A DNA stretch of 64,000 nt, taken from assembly GCA_903828245.1 (NCBI GenBank), contig CAIKLP010000037.1:36211-100210 (forward strand). The letters run 5' to 3'. The notes under the pieces are model-generated. The model was not told the origin of the DNA. It did no database searches and worked only from the letters and a program-made list of their open reading frames with translations. This DNA comes from an uncultured bacterium. Lineage in GTDB: Bacteria; Bacteroidota; Bacteroidia; Sphingobacteriales; Sphingobacteriaceae. Positions 19,138-28,183 of this stretch are shown here, in pieces; within the stretch, counting starts at the first letter, position 1, and each line of letters opens with the position of its first letter. The position numbers and the translations under genes are program-made.

Positions 19138-19959
19138 TTAAGTGCTCAAATTATCTTTTAAATAAAGTGCAAGTTCTTCTTTGGTCCATTTTTCTTCTAA
19201 TTTGATGATGCTTGCTGCATCAGCAAATACAGGTGGTTTAGCTTTTTGCGTTAATCTAATATAATGATGATTGAATACATCTAATGCAATATGACAAGGT
19301 TTAATATCTGCAAATTCGAGCGCTCTCTTTTTGCTTCTAATATATAAATCCCAATCAGCACCTTGAATTCTCTCGTCCCATAAGCCCAATAAATCTAATG
19401 CTTTTCTATTAAATATTACGCTATTTCCTACAAAACCTTCTACGACTTTATTTTTGAATTGCTTATATCTTTTTGCAGAAAAAGATTCCCAATTACCATA
19501 CATTAAATAATGCATAGCAGTTAAGAGTTTTTTTGTTTTTGGAATAAAGCCGGTTAAGTTTTTTATTAATTTCCATCGCCTACCTAAGCTTAAGGTTTTG
19601 CCTAAGCTTTCTACTCTTTCAATGCCACAAACAGTAATAACATCTAATTGATTTTTTTCCATGCTGTCTAAAATTTTTTGATCCCAGTTTGGAGAAACAA
19701 TGATTTCATTATTTAAAAATGCGAAAATATCGTTTGAGGCAATTTTAATTCCTTGATTTTGGGTATATGGATAAGAATAATTAGTCTGGTTTGCAATTAC
19801 GGTAGCCCCTTTTTCGATGAAAAATTCTTTGCTACCATCGCTGGAGTGATTGTCAATAATTATTAATTCAAATGGGTAATGCGTGTACTTTTTAAGGTTT
19901 TCCCAAAAAATTTCATTCATCTCCAATTGATTATGTATGGCAGTAATGATGCTAATCAT
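19138..19959 (-). CDS. Family 2 glycosyltransferase
   Basis: A 273-residue GT-A fold enzyme. MISIITAIHNQLEMNEI opens the nucleotide-sugar domain, with LIIIDNHSSDGSKEFF as the UDP-binding motif. Where many GT2 enzymes have a DxD-like acid, this one reads FAFLNNEIIVSPNW; WDERIQGADWDLYIRSKKR is the acceptor/catalytic ED-type region. It probably adds a sugar to a cell-surface glycan. Donor and acceptor cannot be read from sequence. It is divergent from the MsbA-like exporter gene, which is compatible with a shared envelope role. Confidence 0.85.
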   Translation of the reverse strand: MISIITAIHNQLEMNEIFWENLKKYTHYPFELIIIDNHSSDGSKEFFIEKGATVIANQTNYSYPYTQNQGIKIASNDIFAFLNNEIIVSPNWDQKILDSMEKNQLDVITVCGIERVESLGKTLSLGRRWKLIKNLTGFIPKTKKLLTAMHYLMYGNWESFSAKRYKQFKNKVVEGFVGNSVIFNRKALDLLGLWDERIQGADWDLYIRSKKRALEFADIKPCHIALDVFNHHYIRLTQKAKPPVFADAASIIKLEEKWTKEELALYLKDNLST

Positions 19960-20068
19960 AAATTTTTATAATATACAAAGATAGTATTATTCTGATTAGT
20001 GGATTTATACTAAATTGCATTGTTTTTCGGAAGGCTTGTAAGGCCTCCATTAATCTAAACTTTTTTAA

Positions 20069-21895
20069 ATGAAGATTTATTTCAAGCTACTTTCTTTTGC
20101 AAAGCCGTTTAATCGATTTGTACCAAAGTATTTTATACTTGCGGTATTGGCCGTGATTTTTGGTTTGGCAAATTTTACGCTCATGATCCCTTTATTAAAT
20201 GTGATTTTTGAAAAAGTGGAGGTTGTTACCATTATTGCCAAACCCCAATTTGCTTTAAATCTGGAGTATTTTAAAGGCATATTTAATTTTTACTTTGCAA
20301 GTATTTTTAAGACCTATGGTCAAGTAGGTGCTTTGCAATTTGTTTGTGTTGTTATAGTAGTTTCGGTTTTCTTAGCCAATCTATTTAAATACTGGTCGCA
20401 AAGGGTGCTTACTTCAATGCGCACGTATGTTGTTCAAAATATTAGAGCCGCTTTATTTTTAAAAATTACTTCTTTACAGGTTGGTTATTTTCATAGTCAG
20501 CGAAAAGGCGATTTAATGTCGAGCTTATCGAATGATGTCAACGAGGTAGAAAATTCTGTAGTCAGTTCGGTGCAAGTGATCTTTAGAGAACCGCTCATGA
20601 TCATTGGCTACGTGGTGCTGCTTTTTAGTATGTCTGTTAAACTTACCTTTTTTACGCTATTAGTATTGCCTATATCTGGAGGTGTAATTGCTTGGATTTC
20701 TAGAAAATTAAGAAAAGAAGCTGAAGTTGGGCAAGGATTATTAGGCGAGATGTTAAGCATTATTGAAGAAACAATTTCTGGCATTAAAATTATCAAAGCA
20801 TTTAATGCGCAACAATATGTAAGAGAAAAATTTGATCAACAAAATAATAAATACCGTAGTGTTTTAAAATTAATGTGGAATAAAAGAGAATTAGCCTCTC
20901 CAATTTCTGAATTTTTAGGCATCAGTATTGTTGTATTGGTTATTCTATATGGTGGTCGTTTGGTATTAGAAAACCAATCAGAATTAAATGCGAGCGAATT
21001 CATCACTTATATTATTTTATATTCTCAGATATTAATTCCTGCTAAAAATATTTCGAATGCGATCACGAATATTCAAAGAGGCATTGCCTCCGGAGCCCGC
21101 ATTTTTAGTGTATTAGAAACAGATATAAATATTGTAGAAGACAAAGATGCTATTGCTAAAACGGATTTAAAAGATCAAATTGTTTTCAAAGATGTGAGTT
21201 TCCAATATGCCGATTCCAAAGTTTTAGAACAAATCAATTTGACAGTGGAGTCTGGAAAGATGATTGCATTGGTGGGTCAATCGGGTGCTGGAAAATCTAC
21301 CATGGCCGATTTATTACCGAGGTTTTATGATGTAACAGATGGTCAGATTTTAATTGATGGCATCGACATTAGAAAAATAAAATTACACGATTTAAATCAG
21401 TTAATGGGCATTGTAACGCAAGAGTCTATTTTATTTAATGATACCATTTTCAATAATATTGCTTTTGGAAATAAATCTGCAAGTAGAGAAGCAGTGATAG
21501 CTGCAGCTAAAATTGCTAATGCTGATGAATTTATTGTAAAATTAGCTGATGGTTACGATACTAATATTGGCGACAGAGGCGACAAACTCTCTGGTGGACA
21601 GCGTCAGCGCTTATCTATTGCTAGGGCAGTATTAAAAAACCCTCCCATATTAATTTTAGACGAAGCCACTTCTGCATTAGATACCGAATCCGAAAAATTG
21701 GTTCAAGATGCCATTCATAAATTAATGCAAAATAGAACCTCTATTGTAATTGCTCATCGATTATCTACTATACAACATGCAGACACAATTGTTGTCATGC
21801 AAGATGGTAAGATTATTGAACAAGGAAAACATGCAGAATTGATTAGCCTAAATGGCACTTATAAAAAGTTAACAGACATGCAAAGCTTTCAATAA
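20069..21895 (+). CDS. MsbA-like ABC exporter (fused permease and ATPase)
   Basis: A 608-residue half-transporter. Six membrane helices cover residues 20-330. The ATPase domain (about 365-605) has Walker A GQSGAGKST, Q-loop VTQESILF, signature LSGGQRQRLS, Walker B ILILDEATSALD and the switch His in AHRLST. It works as a homodimer. The MsbA/lipid A flippase family is the closest by layout, but multidrug exporters look the same. The neighbouring glycosyltransferase hints at lipid-linked glycan export. It ends exactly one base before the convergent hflX gene. Confidence 0.9.
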   Translation: MKIYFKLLSFAKPFNRFVPKYFILAVLAVIFGLANFTLMIPLLNVIFEKVEVVTIIAKPQFALNLEYFKGIFNFYFASIFKTYGQVGALQFVCVVIVVSVFLANLFKYWSQRVLTSMRTYVVQNIRAALFLKITSLQVGYFHSQRKGDLMSSLSNDVNEVENSVVSSVQVIFREPLMIIGYVVLLFSMSVKLTFFTLLVLPISGGVIAWISRKLRKEAEVGQGLLGEMLSIIEETISGIKIIKAFNAQQYVREKFDQQNNKYRSVLKLMWNKRELASPISEFLGISIVVLVILYGGRLVLENQSELNASEFITYIILYSQILIPAKNISNAITNIQRGIASGARIFSVLETDINIVEDKDAIAKTDLKDQIVFKDVSFQYADSKVLEQINLTVESGKMIALVGQSGAGKSTMADLLPRFYDVTDGQILIDGIDIRKIKLHDLNQLMGIVTQESILFNDTIFNNIAFGNKSASREAVIAAAKIANADEFIVKLADGYDTNIGDRGDKLSGGQRQRLSIARAVLKNPPILILDEATSALDTESEKLVQDAIHKLMQNRTSIVIAHRLSTIQHADTIVVMQDGKIIEQGKHAELISLNGTYKKLTDMQSFQ

Positions 21896-23059
21896 TTAAT
21901 ATAAAAATTGTTGATTAGGATACCTGGTTTCGTGTAAGGCTTTTACTTTATCATAAATCAAATTTCTAAAACTTTCTAAGTTTGATTTATTTAAAGCAGA
22001 AATAAATATGGCAGGCGTATTGGTTTTACCGATCCAGCTTTTTTCAAAATCGGCTATACTCATTTCTCCATCTTCCGAATAAAATGCATCCACTTTATTG
22101 AATACCATAATCATCGGTTTATCGAGTACCTTAAGCTCTTTCAGCGTTTCGTTGACCACACTAATTTGTTCTTCAAAACTAGGGTGCGAAATATCTACTA
22201 CTTGCATTAATATATCTGCTTCTTGTACTTCTGATAAAGTTGACTTAAAGCATTCTACTAAATGATGGGGTAATTTTCGAATAAAACCAACAGTATCGGA
22301 AAGTAAAAAAGGAAGATTAGCAATGACTACTTTACGAACGGTTGTGTCGAGCGTAGCAAATAATTTATTTTCAGCAAACACTTCAGATTTACTCAGCATG
22401 TTCATGATGGTAGATTTACCAACATTGGTATAACCAACTAAAGCAACTCGAATTAATTCGTTTCTGTTTTTTCTTTGTGTTTCGTTTTGCTTATCAATTA
22501 TTTCTAATTTTTCTTTAAGCAATGTTATTTTTTGTAAAATAATTCTTTTGTCGGTTTCTATTTGAGATTCTCCTGGTCCGCGCATACCAATACCCCCTTT
22601 TTGTCTTTCTAAGTGGGTCCAAAGTCTTTTTAAACGAGGCAACATATATTGGCATTGTGCAAGCTCTACTTGCGTTTTAGCCTGAGCAGATTGCGCTCTT
22701 TTGGCAAAAATATCGAGAATTAAACTGCTGCGATCCATCACTCGACATTTTAATTCATACTCTATATTTCTTAATTGCGATGGACTTAATTCGTCATCAA
22801 AAACAACAATGTCTGCTTCTTCTGCTTTAACATATTCGCAAATTTCTTCGAGTTTTCCTTTACCTACATAGGTACGAATATCTGGGCGTTGTACTTTTTG
22901 TGTAAACTGATGTATACAAGTTCCTCCTGCTGTTTCAACAAGAAAGGCAAGCTCGGCTAAATATTCTTTTTCTTGTGCTTCTGTTTCGTCTGGCGTAATA
23001 ATTCCTACAAGCACAATTCGTTCTTGTGCGGCACTTGTATTATAAAGTTGTTTTGCCAT
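21896..23059 (-). CDS. hflX: Ribosome-associated GTPase HflX
   Basis: A 387-residue protein. The HflX N-terminal domain (about 10-190) contains GKGKLEEI, DDELSPSQLRNIE and the GPGESQIETDKR loop. The G domain (about 200-370) has G1 GYTNVGKSTIMN, G3 DTVGFI and G4 NKVD. HflX splits stalled ribosomes, particularly under heat stress. The length is typical. The next gene on this strand (membrane cytochrome) stops just before it begins, so the two are likely cotranscribed. Confidence 0.95.
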   Translation of the reverse strand: MAKQLYNTSAAQERIVLVGIITPDETEAQEKEYLAELAFLVETAGGTCIHQFTQKVQRPDIRTYVGKGKLEEICEYVKAEEADIVVFDDELSPSQLRNIEYELKCRVMDRSSLILDIFAKRAQSAQAKTQVELAQCQYMLPRLKRLWTHLERQKGGIGMRGPGESQIETDKRIILQKITLLKEKLEIIDKQNETQRKNRNELIRVALVGYTNVGKSTIMNMLSKSEVFAENKLFATLDTTVRKVVIANLPFLLSDTVGFIRKLPHHLVECFKSTLSEVQEADILMQVVDISHPSFEEQISVVNETLKELKVLDKPMIMVFNKVDAFYSEDGEMSIADFEKSWIGKTNTPAIFISALNKSNLESFRNLIYDKVKALHETRYPNQQFLY

Positions 23060-23707
23060 TTATTCTGCTGAACGCAGCGATTTAACATAGCTTGCTACTG
23101 CATTGATTTCTGTTTCAGAAAGTAGATCTTTATAAGCAGGCATTAAATTTCTACCATGTTTGATAATTCCGATAAGTCCTTTGTTTTCGCACATAGAAGC
23201 GGTTAAGTTAGATGCGCCATTTATACCCGCTTTACCATCTTCGCCATGACATTTTAAACAGTTATTGATATAAATAGCTTTTCCATGTGCAAGGGCATCA
23301 TAGTTTGTAGCCGCTGTATCTATTACTACACCATTCATGTTTGCTTTTTTAAGCATGACATTTTTTGTGGTAGATAAAAAATAAATGTAAATAAATAAGA
23401 AGGTTGAAATCAACACCATTGCTTTATTCTTTTTCTTAAATCCAATTATTCCTAATACCAAACCAATAATGGTAAGTGTTAATTTTAAATGAAACCAGCC
23501 GCCAATATTTTTCATACCAATTTGAGTTATTAAATAAATACCAGTAACTAAGAAAATAGTACTGATAATCATACTGATTACTTTGGTATAAGATTTGTAT
23601 TTATCAAGCGCTGTAGTTTTGTCAAAAACCAATAGCATTGATTTTACCACATAATCAATAATAAATAGGACTGCACTGGCAATGTGTAAGGTTTCAATTA
23701 GTTTCAT
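23060..23707 (-). CDS. Membrane protein with C-terminal cytochrome c domain
   Basis: About 215 residues. The N-terminal half has four hydrophobic helices with a SirB2-like look (MKLIETLHIASAVLFIIDYVVK, WFHLKLTLTIIGLVLGIIGF). The C-terminal half, after residue 125, is a class I cytochrome c domain with CLKCHGEDGKAG (haem CxxCH) and a distal Met in RNLMPAY. The domain should face the periplasm and carry electrons; partners are unknown. An exact promoter (TATATTTG) overlaps the longer reading frame upstream, so the start is placed at 23707, with 23716 as an alternative, not at 23758. Confidence 0.72.
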   Translation of the reverse strand: MKLIETLHIASAVLFIIDYVVKSMLLVFDKTTALDKYKSYTKVISMIISTIFLVTGIYLITQIGMKNIGGWFHLKLTLTIIGLVLGIIGFKKKNKAMVLISTFLFIYIYFLSTTKNVMLKKANMNGVVIDTAATNYDALAHGKAIYINNCLKCHGEDGKAGINGASNLTASMCENKGLIGIIKHGRNLMPAYKDLLSETEINAVASYVKSLRSAE

Positions 23708-23727
23708 TTTTATCATTTTTATTTCAA

Positions 23728-23759
23728 CAAATATAATCATAGAAAGCATAAGGCTCAAA
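23728..23759 (-). promoter_or_regulatory. Bacteroidota promoter of the cytochrome/hflX transcript
   Basis: On the minus strand TTTG, 20 bases, TATATTTG: both elements match the Bacteroidota consensus exactly with ideal spacing. Transcription would start near 23720, which rules out the ATG at 23758 as the start codon. Confidence 0.7.
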
Positions 23760-23772
23760 TTATTACCATAAA

Positions 23773-23803
23773 TTGTTTAATCCTAAAGAAATTAGTAGCT
23801 TTA
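23773..23803 (+). promoter_or_regulatory. Predicted promoter of the amidohydrolase pair
   Basis: TTG, 20 bases, TAGCTTTA (one mismatch in the -7 element). It lies about 40 bases before the ATG at 23843 and back-to-back with the cytochrome promoter. Confidence 0.45.
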
Positions 23804-23842
23804 ATATTGATCCATTAAATCGTATTCGTAAAATTACTTTAT

Positions 23843-26800
23843 ATGAAAAAAACATTATTATACTGCTTGTTTATATTGTTAAGCTTGCGTGTTACAGCCC
23901 AACAAACTTTTCCAATAAATGGCGTGGCAGAGGTAGTGCCAAATAAATTTGCATTGATTGATGCTAGCATTTATGTTGATGCACATACCCGTTTAGCCAA
24001 AGCGAGCCTTTTGATTGACGGTGGTAAAATTGTAAGTATTTCAGAAAAAGTAAATATTCCGGCAGGGTATGTGGTTATCAATTGTATCAATAAAATTATT
24101 TATCCTGGATTTATTGATGCCTATACGAGTTATGGATTGTCGGAAACAAAAAATGAGGGTAATTCCGAAGACCCTATTTTTATTAGTACTAAAGAGGGTG
24201 CATATCATTGGAATGAAGCGGTAAGAAGTGAATATAATGCAATTACTAATTTTAGTGTAAAGCATTCGGATCCTACTATATTTCGTTCGCAAGGTTTTAC
24301 GGTGGTAAATACCTTAAAAAAAGATGGCATTTTTAGAGGCACGAGCGCGTTGGTTTCTTTAGGCTCAGAAAGAGATAATTTATTAATTATATCTCCAAAT
24401 GCCGCATCTGCATTGTCTTTCAGAAAAGGAAGTTCAAAACAAGATTACCCATCTTCTTTAATGGGCAGCATTGCATTAATTAGACAAAGTTATTATGATG
24501 CAAAATGGTTAAAAGATAATAAAGGGAAAGTCGAATTTAATCAATCACTGCAAGCAATTAATGACCAACAATCGAAAATTAAAATTTTTGAAGTAACAGA
24601 TGTGCATGATATTTTTAGGGCACAAAAAATAGCAGATGAATTTAATATCAATTATATTTTTAAAGGCGCAGGAAACGAATACCAACGCATAGCGGAACTA
24701 AAAAAAATAAATCCAATCATTATTATTGGTTTAAATTTTCCTAAAATATACGACGTAGAAGATTATTTTGATGCGGGTAATATTTCCTTAACAGAATTAA
24801 AAAACTGGGAACTAGCCCCAAGCAACCCAGCAGCATTAGCCCATGCGAATATTAAATTTTTACTCAGTACTAGTGATTTAAAGAAACCAAGCGAATTTTT
24901 AAACAACCTTAGAAAGGCTGTAAAATATGGTCTTTCGGAGGAAAGTGCGCTTAGCGCATTGACCGAAACACCAGCAGCTGTATTTGGAATTAACGATCAA
25001 GTGGGTAGTTTAAAAAAGGGTATGCGTGCTAATTTTATTATTTGTTCTGGAAATATTTTCAAAGAAGAAAGCGCTACTATTTTATCAACTTGGATTGATG
25101 GTAAGTCTTATGCTATTAATCCAGCAAACGAAAATGACATTAGAGGAACTTATCAAGTAACAAATGGTAATATTGGAACAAAAGAAATTATCATCAAAGG
25201 AACACTAATTGATTTAGTAGCTACTGGAATAAAATCAGACAGTACAGACTTGGCTATCAAACTTAATTATTTTGAAAATCAAATCTCTATGATTTATGAT
25301 CCAAGTATTGATTCGACAAGCATTGGGAAGTTTAGATTGAATGCCAGCTTTGTAGGAAATCAAATGATGGGAAGCGGAACAGGCAGCGATGGAAAACCAT
25401 TTAACTGGACTGCGAATAAGATAAAAGCATTTCAAGAACCTATAGTGGCAAATGAGGCTATTCAAAAAGAAAAAGAATTAAAATTAGGGCCTGTATATTA
25501 TCCATTTACAGCTTATGGAACTACAAGCACCTTGCAGGCCGAAAAAATGCTTATTAAAAATGCGACTATTTGGACAAACGAATCTCCAGCTGTTTTAACC
25601 GAAACAGATGTATTAATTAATAAAGGAAAAATTGTTCAAATAGGAAAAAACATCCAAGCGCTCGATGCAAAAGTAATTGACGCTTCTGGAAAGTATTTAA
25701 CCAGTGGTATTATTGATGAACATTCGCACATTGCTATAACAAGAGGCGTTAACGAAGGCACACAAAGTAATACTGCAGAAGTACGAATAGGAGATGCATT
25801 AGATCCAGACGACATTAATATTTACAGACAATTAGCTGGTGGCGTAACTACTGCGCAACTTTTACATGGTTCTGCCAATCCTATTGGCGGACAAAGTGCG
25901 GTTATTAAATTGAGATGGGGGAAAATGGCGGAAGAATTAAAATTTGAAGGTGCGAGTCCATTTATCAAATTTGCTTTGGGAGAAAATGTGAAGCAAAGTA
26001 ATTGGGGTGATAGGCAACAAACGCGCTTCCCTCAAACCCGCATGGGAGTTGAACAAGTGTATATCGATGCATTTACAAGAGCTAAAGAATATGAATCCGA
26101 AAAATTAAATTACTCGAGACTCAGTGCAGCAGCAAAATCAAAAACCATCAGCCCTCGTTTTGATTTAGAATTAGAAACCATGCTTGAAATTTTATATAAG
26201 AAAAGATTCATTAGCTGTCACTCTTATGTTCAATCAGAAATAAATATGTTGATGCATGTAGCCGATTCATTTCAATTTACAGTAAATACCTTTACGCATA
26301 TTTTAGAAGGCTATAAAGTAGCGGATAAAATGAAAGCACATGGCGCAAATGCTTCCACATTTTCTGATTGGTGGGCTTATAAATTCGAAGTAATGGATGC
26401 GATTCCATACAATGCAGCTATTTTAACAAAAGTTGGTGTGAATACTGCAATTAATTCGGACGACGCGGAAATGGCTAGAAGACTTAACCAAGAAGCCGCC
26501 AAAGCCATTAAATACGGTGCTTTAACAGAAACAGAAGCCTGGAAATTAGTTACTTTAAATCCTGCTAAAATGCTCCATATCGATCATCGTGTGGGCAGTA
26601 TTAAAGTAGGAAAAGATGCAGACGTAGTATTATGGAATACCAATCCATTAACTATAGATGCTAAACCAGAAAAAACAATTATTGATGGGGTCATTTATTT
26701 TGATGCAGCAAGAGATTTGGAATTAAGAACTCAAGTGGCAAAAGAAAAGGAACGCCTCATTCAAAAAATGTTAGACCTAAAAAAATTAGGTATGCCAAGT

Positions 26801-26869
26801 CAAAAGGCAGCTATTAAAGAAAAAAAATTATATCACTGTGATGACATGGAACAAGAAATGTCTAACTAA
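23843..26869 (+). CDS. Exported double-domain amidohydrolase-family protein
   Basis: 1008 residues with a signal peptide (residues 1-19, cut before QQTF). Two amidohydrolase-like domains lie in tandem. In the first (about 25-430) the usual metal motif PGFIDxHxH reads PGFIDAYTSYGL, with both His missing. The second (about 530-990) keeps IIDEHSHIA (H627, H629), H793, H819 and D873 in NSDDAEMARR, the ligand set of imidazolonepropionase-like enzymes. It may hydrolyse a cyclic amide or peptide-like compound in the periplasm; the substrate is unknown. A second, related gene follows 10 bases downstream, so the pair is probably one operon. Confidence 0.8.
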   Translation: MKKTLLYCLFILLSLRVTAQQTFPINGVAEVVPNKFALIDASIYVDAHTRLAKASLLIDGGKIVSISEKVNIPAGYVVINCINKIIYPGFIDAYTSYGLSETKNEGNSEDPIFISTKEGAYHWNEAVRSEYNAITNFSVKHSDPTIFRSQGFTVVNTLKKDGIFRGTSALVSLGSERDNLLIISPNAASALSFRKGSSKQDYPSSLMGSIALIRQSYYDAKWLKDNKGKVEFNQSLQAINDQQSKIKIFEVTDVHDIFRAQKIADEFNINYIFKGAGNEYQRIAELKKINPIIIIGLNFPKIYDVEDYFDAGNISLTELKNWELAPSNPAALAHANIKFLLSTSDLKKPSEFLNNLRKAVKYGLSEESALSALTETPAAVFGINDQVGSLKKGMRANFIICSGNIFKEESATILSTWIDGKSYAINPANENDIRGTYQVTNGNIGTKEIIIKGTLIDLVATGIKSDSTDLAIKLNYFENQISMIYDPSIDSTSIGKFRLNASFVGNQMMGSGTGSDGKPFNWTANKIKAFQEPIVANEAIQKEKELKLGPVYYPFTAYGTTSTLQAEKMLIKNATIWTNESPAVLTETDVLINKGKIVQIGKNIQALDAKVIDASGKYLTSGIIDEHSHIAITRGVNEGTQSNTAEVRIGDALDPDDINIYRQLAGGVTTAQLLHGSANPIGGQSAVIKLRWGKMAEELKFEGASPFIKFALGENVKQSNWGDRQQTRFPQTRMGVEQVYIDAFTRAKEYESEKLNYSRLSAAAKSKTISPRFDLELETMLEILYKKRFISCHSYVQSEINMLMHVADSFQFTVNTFTHILEGYKVADKMKAHGANASTFSDWWAYKFEVMDAIPYNAAILTKVGVNTAINSDDAEMARRLNQEAAKAIKYGALTETEAWKLVTLNPAKMLHIDHRVGSIKVGKDADVVLWNTNPLTIDAKPEKTIIDGVIYFDAARDLELRTQVAKEKERLIQKMLDLKKLGMPSQKAAIKEKKLYHCDDMEQEMSN

Positions 26870-26879
26870 GCTAAATAGG

Positions 26880-28151
26880 ATGAAAAAAAGTTTATTAATT
26901 TTTGCATTAAGTATGGTCAACTATGCTTATGCACAACAAAAAGAAAATATCATATTCGCTGGAGCTACTATTCATATTGGGAATGGCGAGCTTATAGAAA
27001 ATGGAACAATCCATATTAAAAATGGAATTATTGTTGCAATAGATAATGAGCCATCTGCCAATGCTACGATTGACCCAACCGCAATCGTAGTTAACGCGAA
27101 GGGTAAACATATTTATCCTGGTTTAATTGCGCCCTATAGTAGATTAGGTTTAGAAGAAGTAGAAGCCGTGCGGGCCACCTTAGATTATCGCGAAGTGGGA
27201 GAATTAAATCCAAATGTGCGCGCCCTGATTTCTTATAATACAGATTCGAAATTAATTCCAACGGTGCGGAGTAATGGCGTGCTAACAGCAATGACGGTGC
27301 CCGAAGGCGGAATTGTTACGGGCAGTAGTTCTTTAATGAAATTAGCGGGTTGGAATTGGGAAGATGCCGTATATAAAGCCGATGTAGGAATTCATTTAAA
27401 TTGGCCGACTATGCGTATTTACAGTGCTTCCTGGGCACCATCTGCCGAAGACCAAAAATCCAATACCGAAAAAAGATTTATAGAATTAAGAAAATTTTTT
27501 AATCAAGCAAAAGCATACAATGAAATAAGTCGCCCTTTAGTTAAAAACTTAAAGTTTGCTGCCATGCAGGATTTATTTTCTGGCAAGAAAAAATTATTTA
27601 TTGCAGCAGATTATTCAAAAGATATTATTGCTGCTGTAAACTTTTCAAAAGAATTTGGTATTACGCCAATTATAGTAGGTGCTCGAGACGCGCATTTAGT
27701 GTTGAATTTTTTAAAAGAAAATAATATTGCCATTATTTTAGAAAACGCCCATTCACTTCCGAGTAGAGAAGACGATGACATAGATTTACCTTATAAAAAA
27801 GCAGCTATATTATACAATGCTGGTATTAAGTATTGTATGGCTATTAACGGTAGTTGGCAACAAAGAAATCTTCCCTTCGAAGCCGGAACGACTGCTGCTT
27901 ATGGTGTTCCTAGAGAAATGGCGCTTCGCTCAGTTACTTTATCGGCAGCAGAAATATTGGGAGTAGCGGACAATTTAGGCAGTTTAACAAAAGGCAAAGA
28001 CGCCACCTTGCTCATCTCAACAGGTGATTTATTAGACATGAAATCTTCAAGCGTAGAAAGAGCTTGGATACAAGGTTCTGAAATTAAATTAAAAAATTCT
28101 CAAAACGAACTCAATGAAAAATACTTAAAGAAATATGGTATAGACCAATAA
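26880..28151 (+). CDS. Exported amidohydrolase-like protein lacking the HxH metal motif
   Basis: A 423-residue protein from the ATG at 26880, which begins a clear signal peptide (MKKSLLIFALSMVNYAYAQQ); an in-frame ATG at 26838 lies inside the upstream gene and is rejected. The composite N- and C-terminal beta domain (IHIGNGELIENGTIHIKNG, then LTKGKDATLLISTGD) is typical of amidohydrolases. The metal-binding strand reads YPGLIAPYSRLGL instead of PGxIDxHxH, and the late metal Asp region reads AINGSW. It resembles the N-terminal half of the preceding protein, so it may be a non-catalytic partner. This is inference. Confidence 0.78.
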   Translation: MKKSLLIFALSMVNYAYAQQKENIIFAGATIHIGNGELIENGTIHIKNGIIVAIDNEPSANATIDPTAIVVNAKGKHIYPGLIAPYSRLGLEEVEAVRATLDYREVGELNPNVRALISYNTDSKLIPTVRSNGVLTAMTVPEGGIVTGSSSLMKLAGWNWEDAVYKADVGIHLNWPTMRIYSASWAPSAEDQKSNTEKRFIELRKFFNQAKAYNEISRPLVKNLKFAAMQDLFSGKKKLFIAADYSKDIIAAVNFSKEFGITPIIVGARDAHLVLNFLKENNIAIILENAHSLPSREDDDIDLPYKKAAILYNAGIKYCMAINGSWQQRNLPFEAGTTAAYGVPREMALRSVTLSAAEILGVADNLGSLTKGKDATLLISTGDLLDMKSSSVERAWIQGSEIKLKNSQNELNEKYLKKYGIDQ

Positions 28152-28183
28152 AAAAAGGCCTCGAATTTCGAGGCCTTTTTTTA
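28151..28183. terminator. Bidirectional rho-independent terminator
   Basis: GGCCTCGAA and its exact complement around a single central base (effectively a 7-bp stem with a 5-base loop), with A and T runs on either side. It serves the amidohydrolase pair and the convergent Omp28 operon. Confidence 0.9.

Noticed and set aside
26838..26879. Upstream ATG of the second amidohydrolase gene
   Set aside because: It lies inside the end of the previous gene and adds a polar leader before an excellent signal peptide at 26880.
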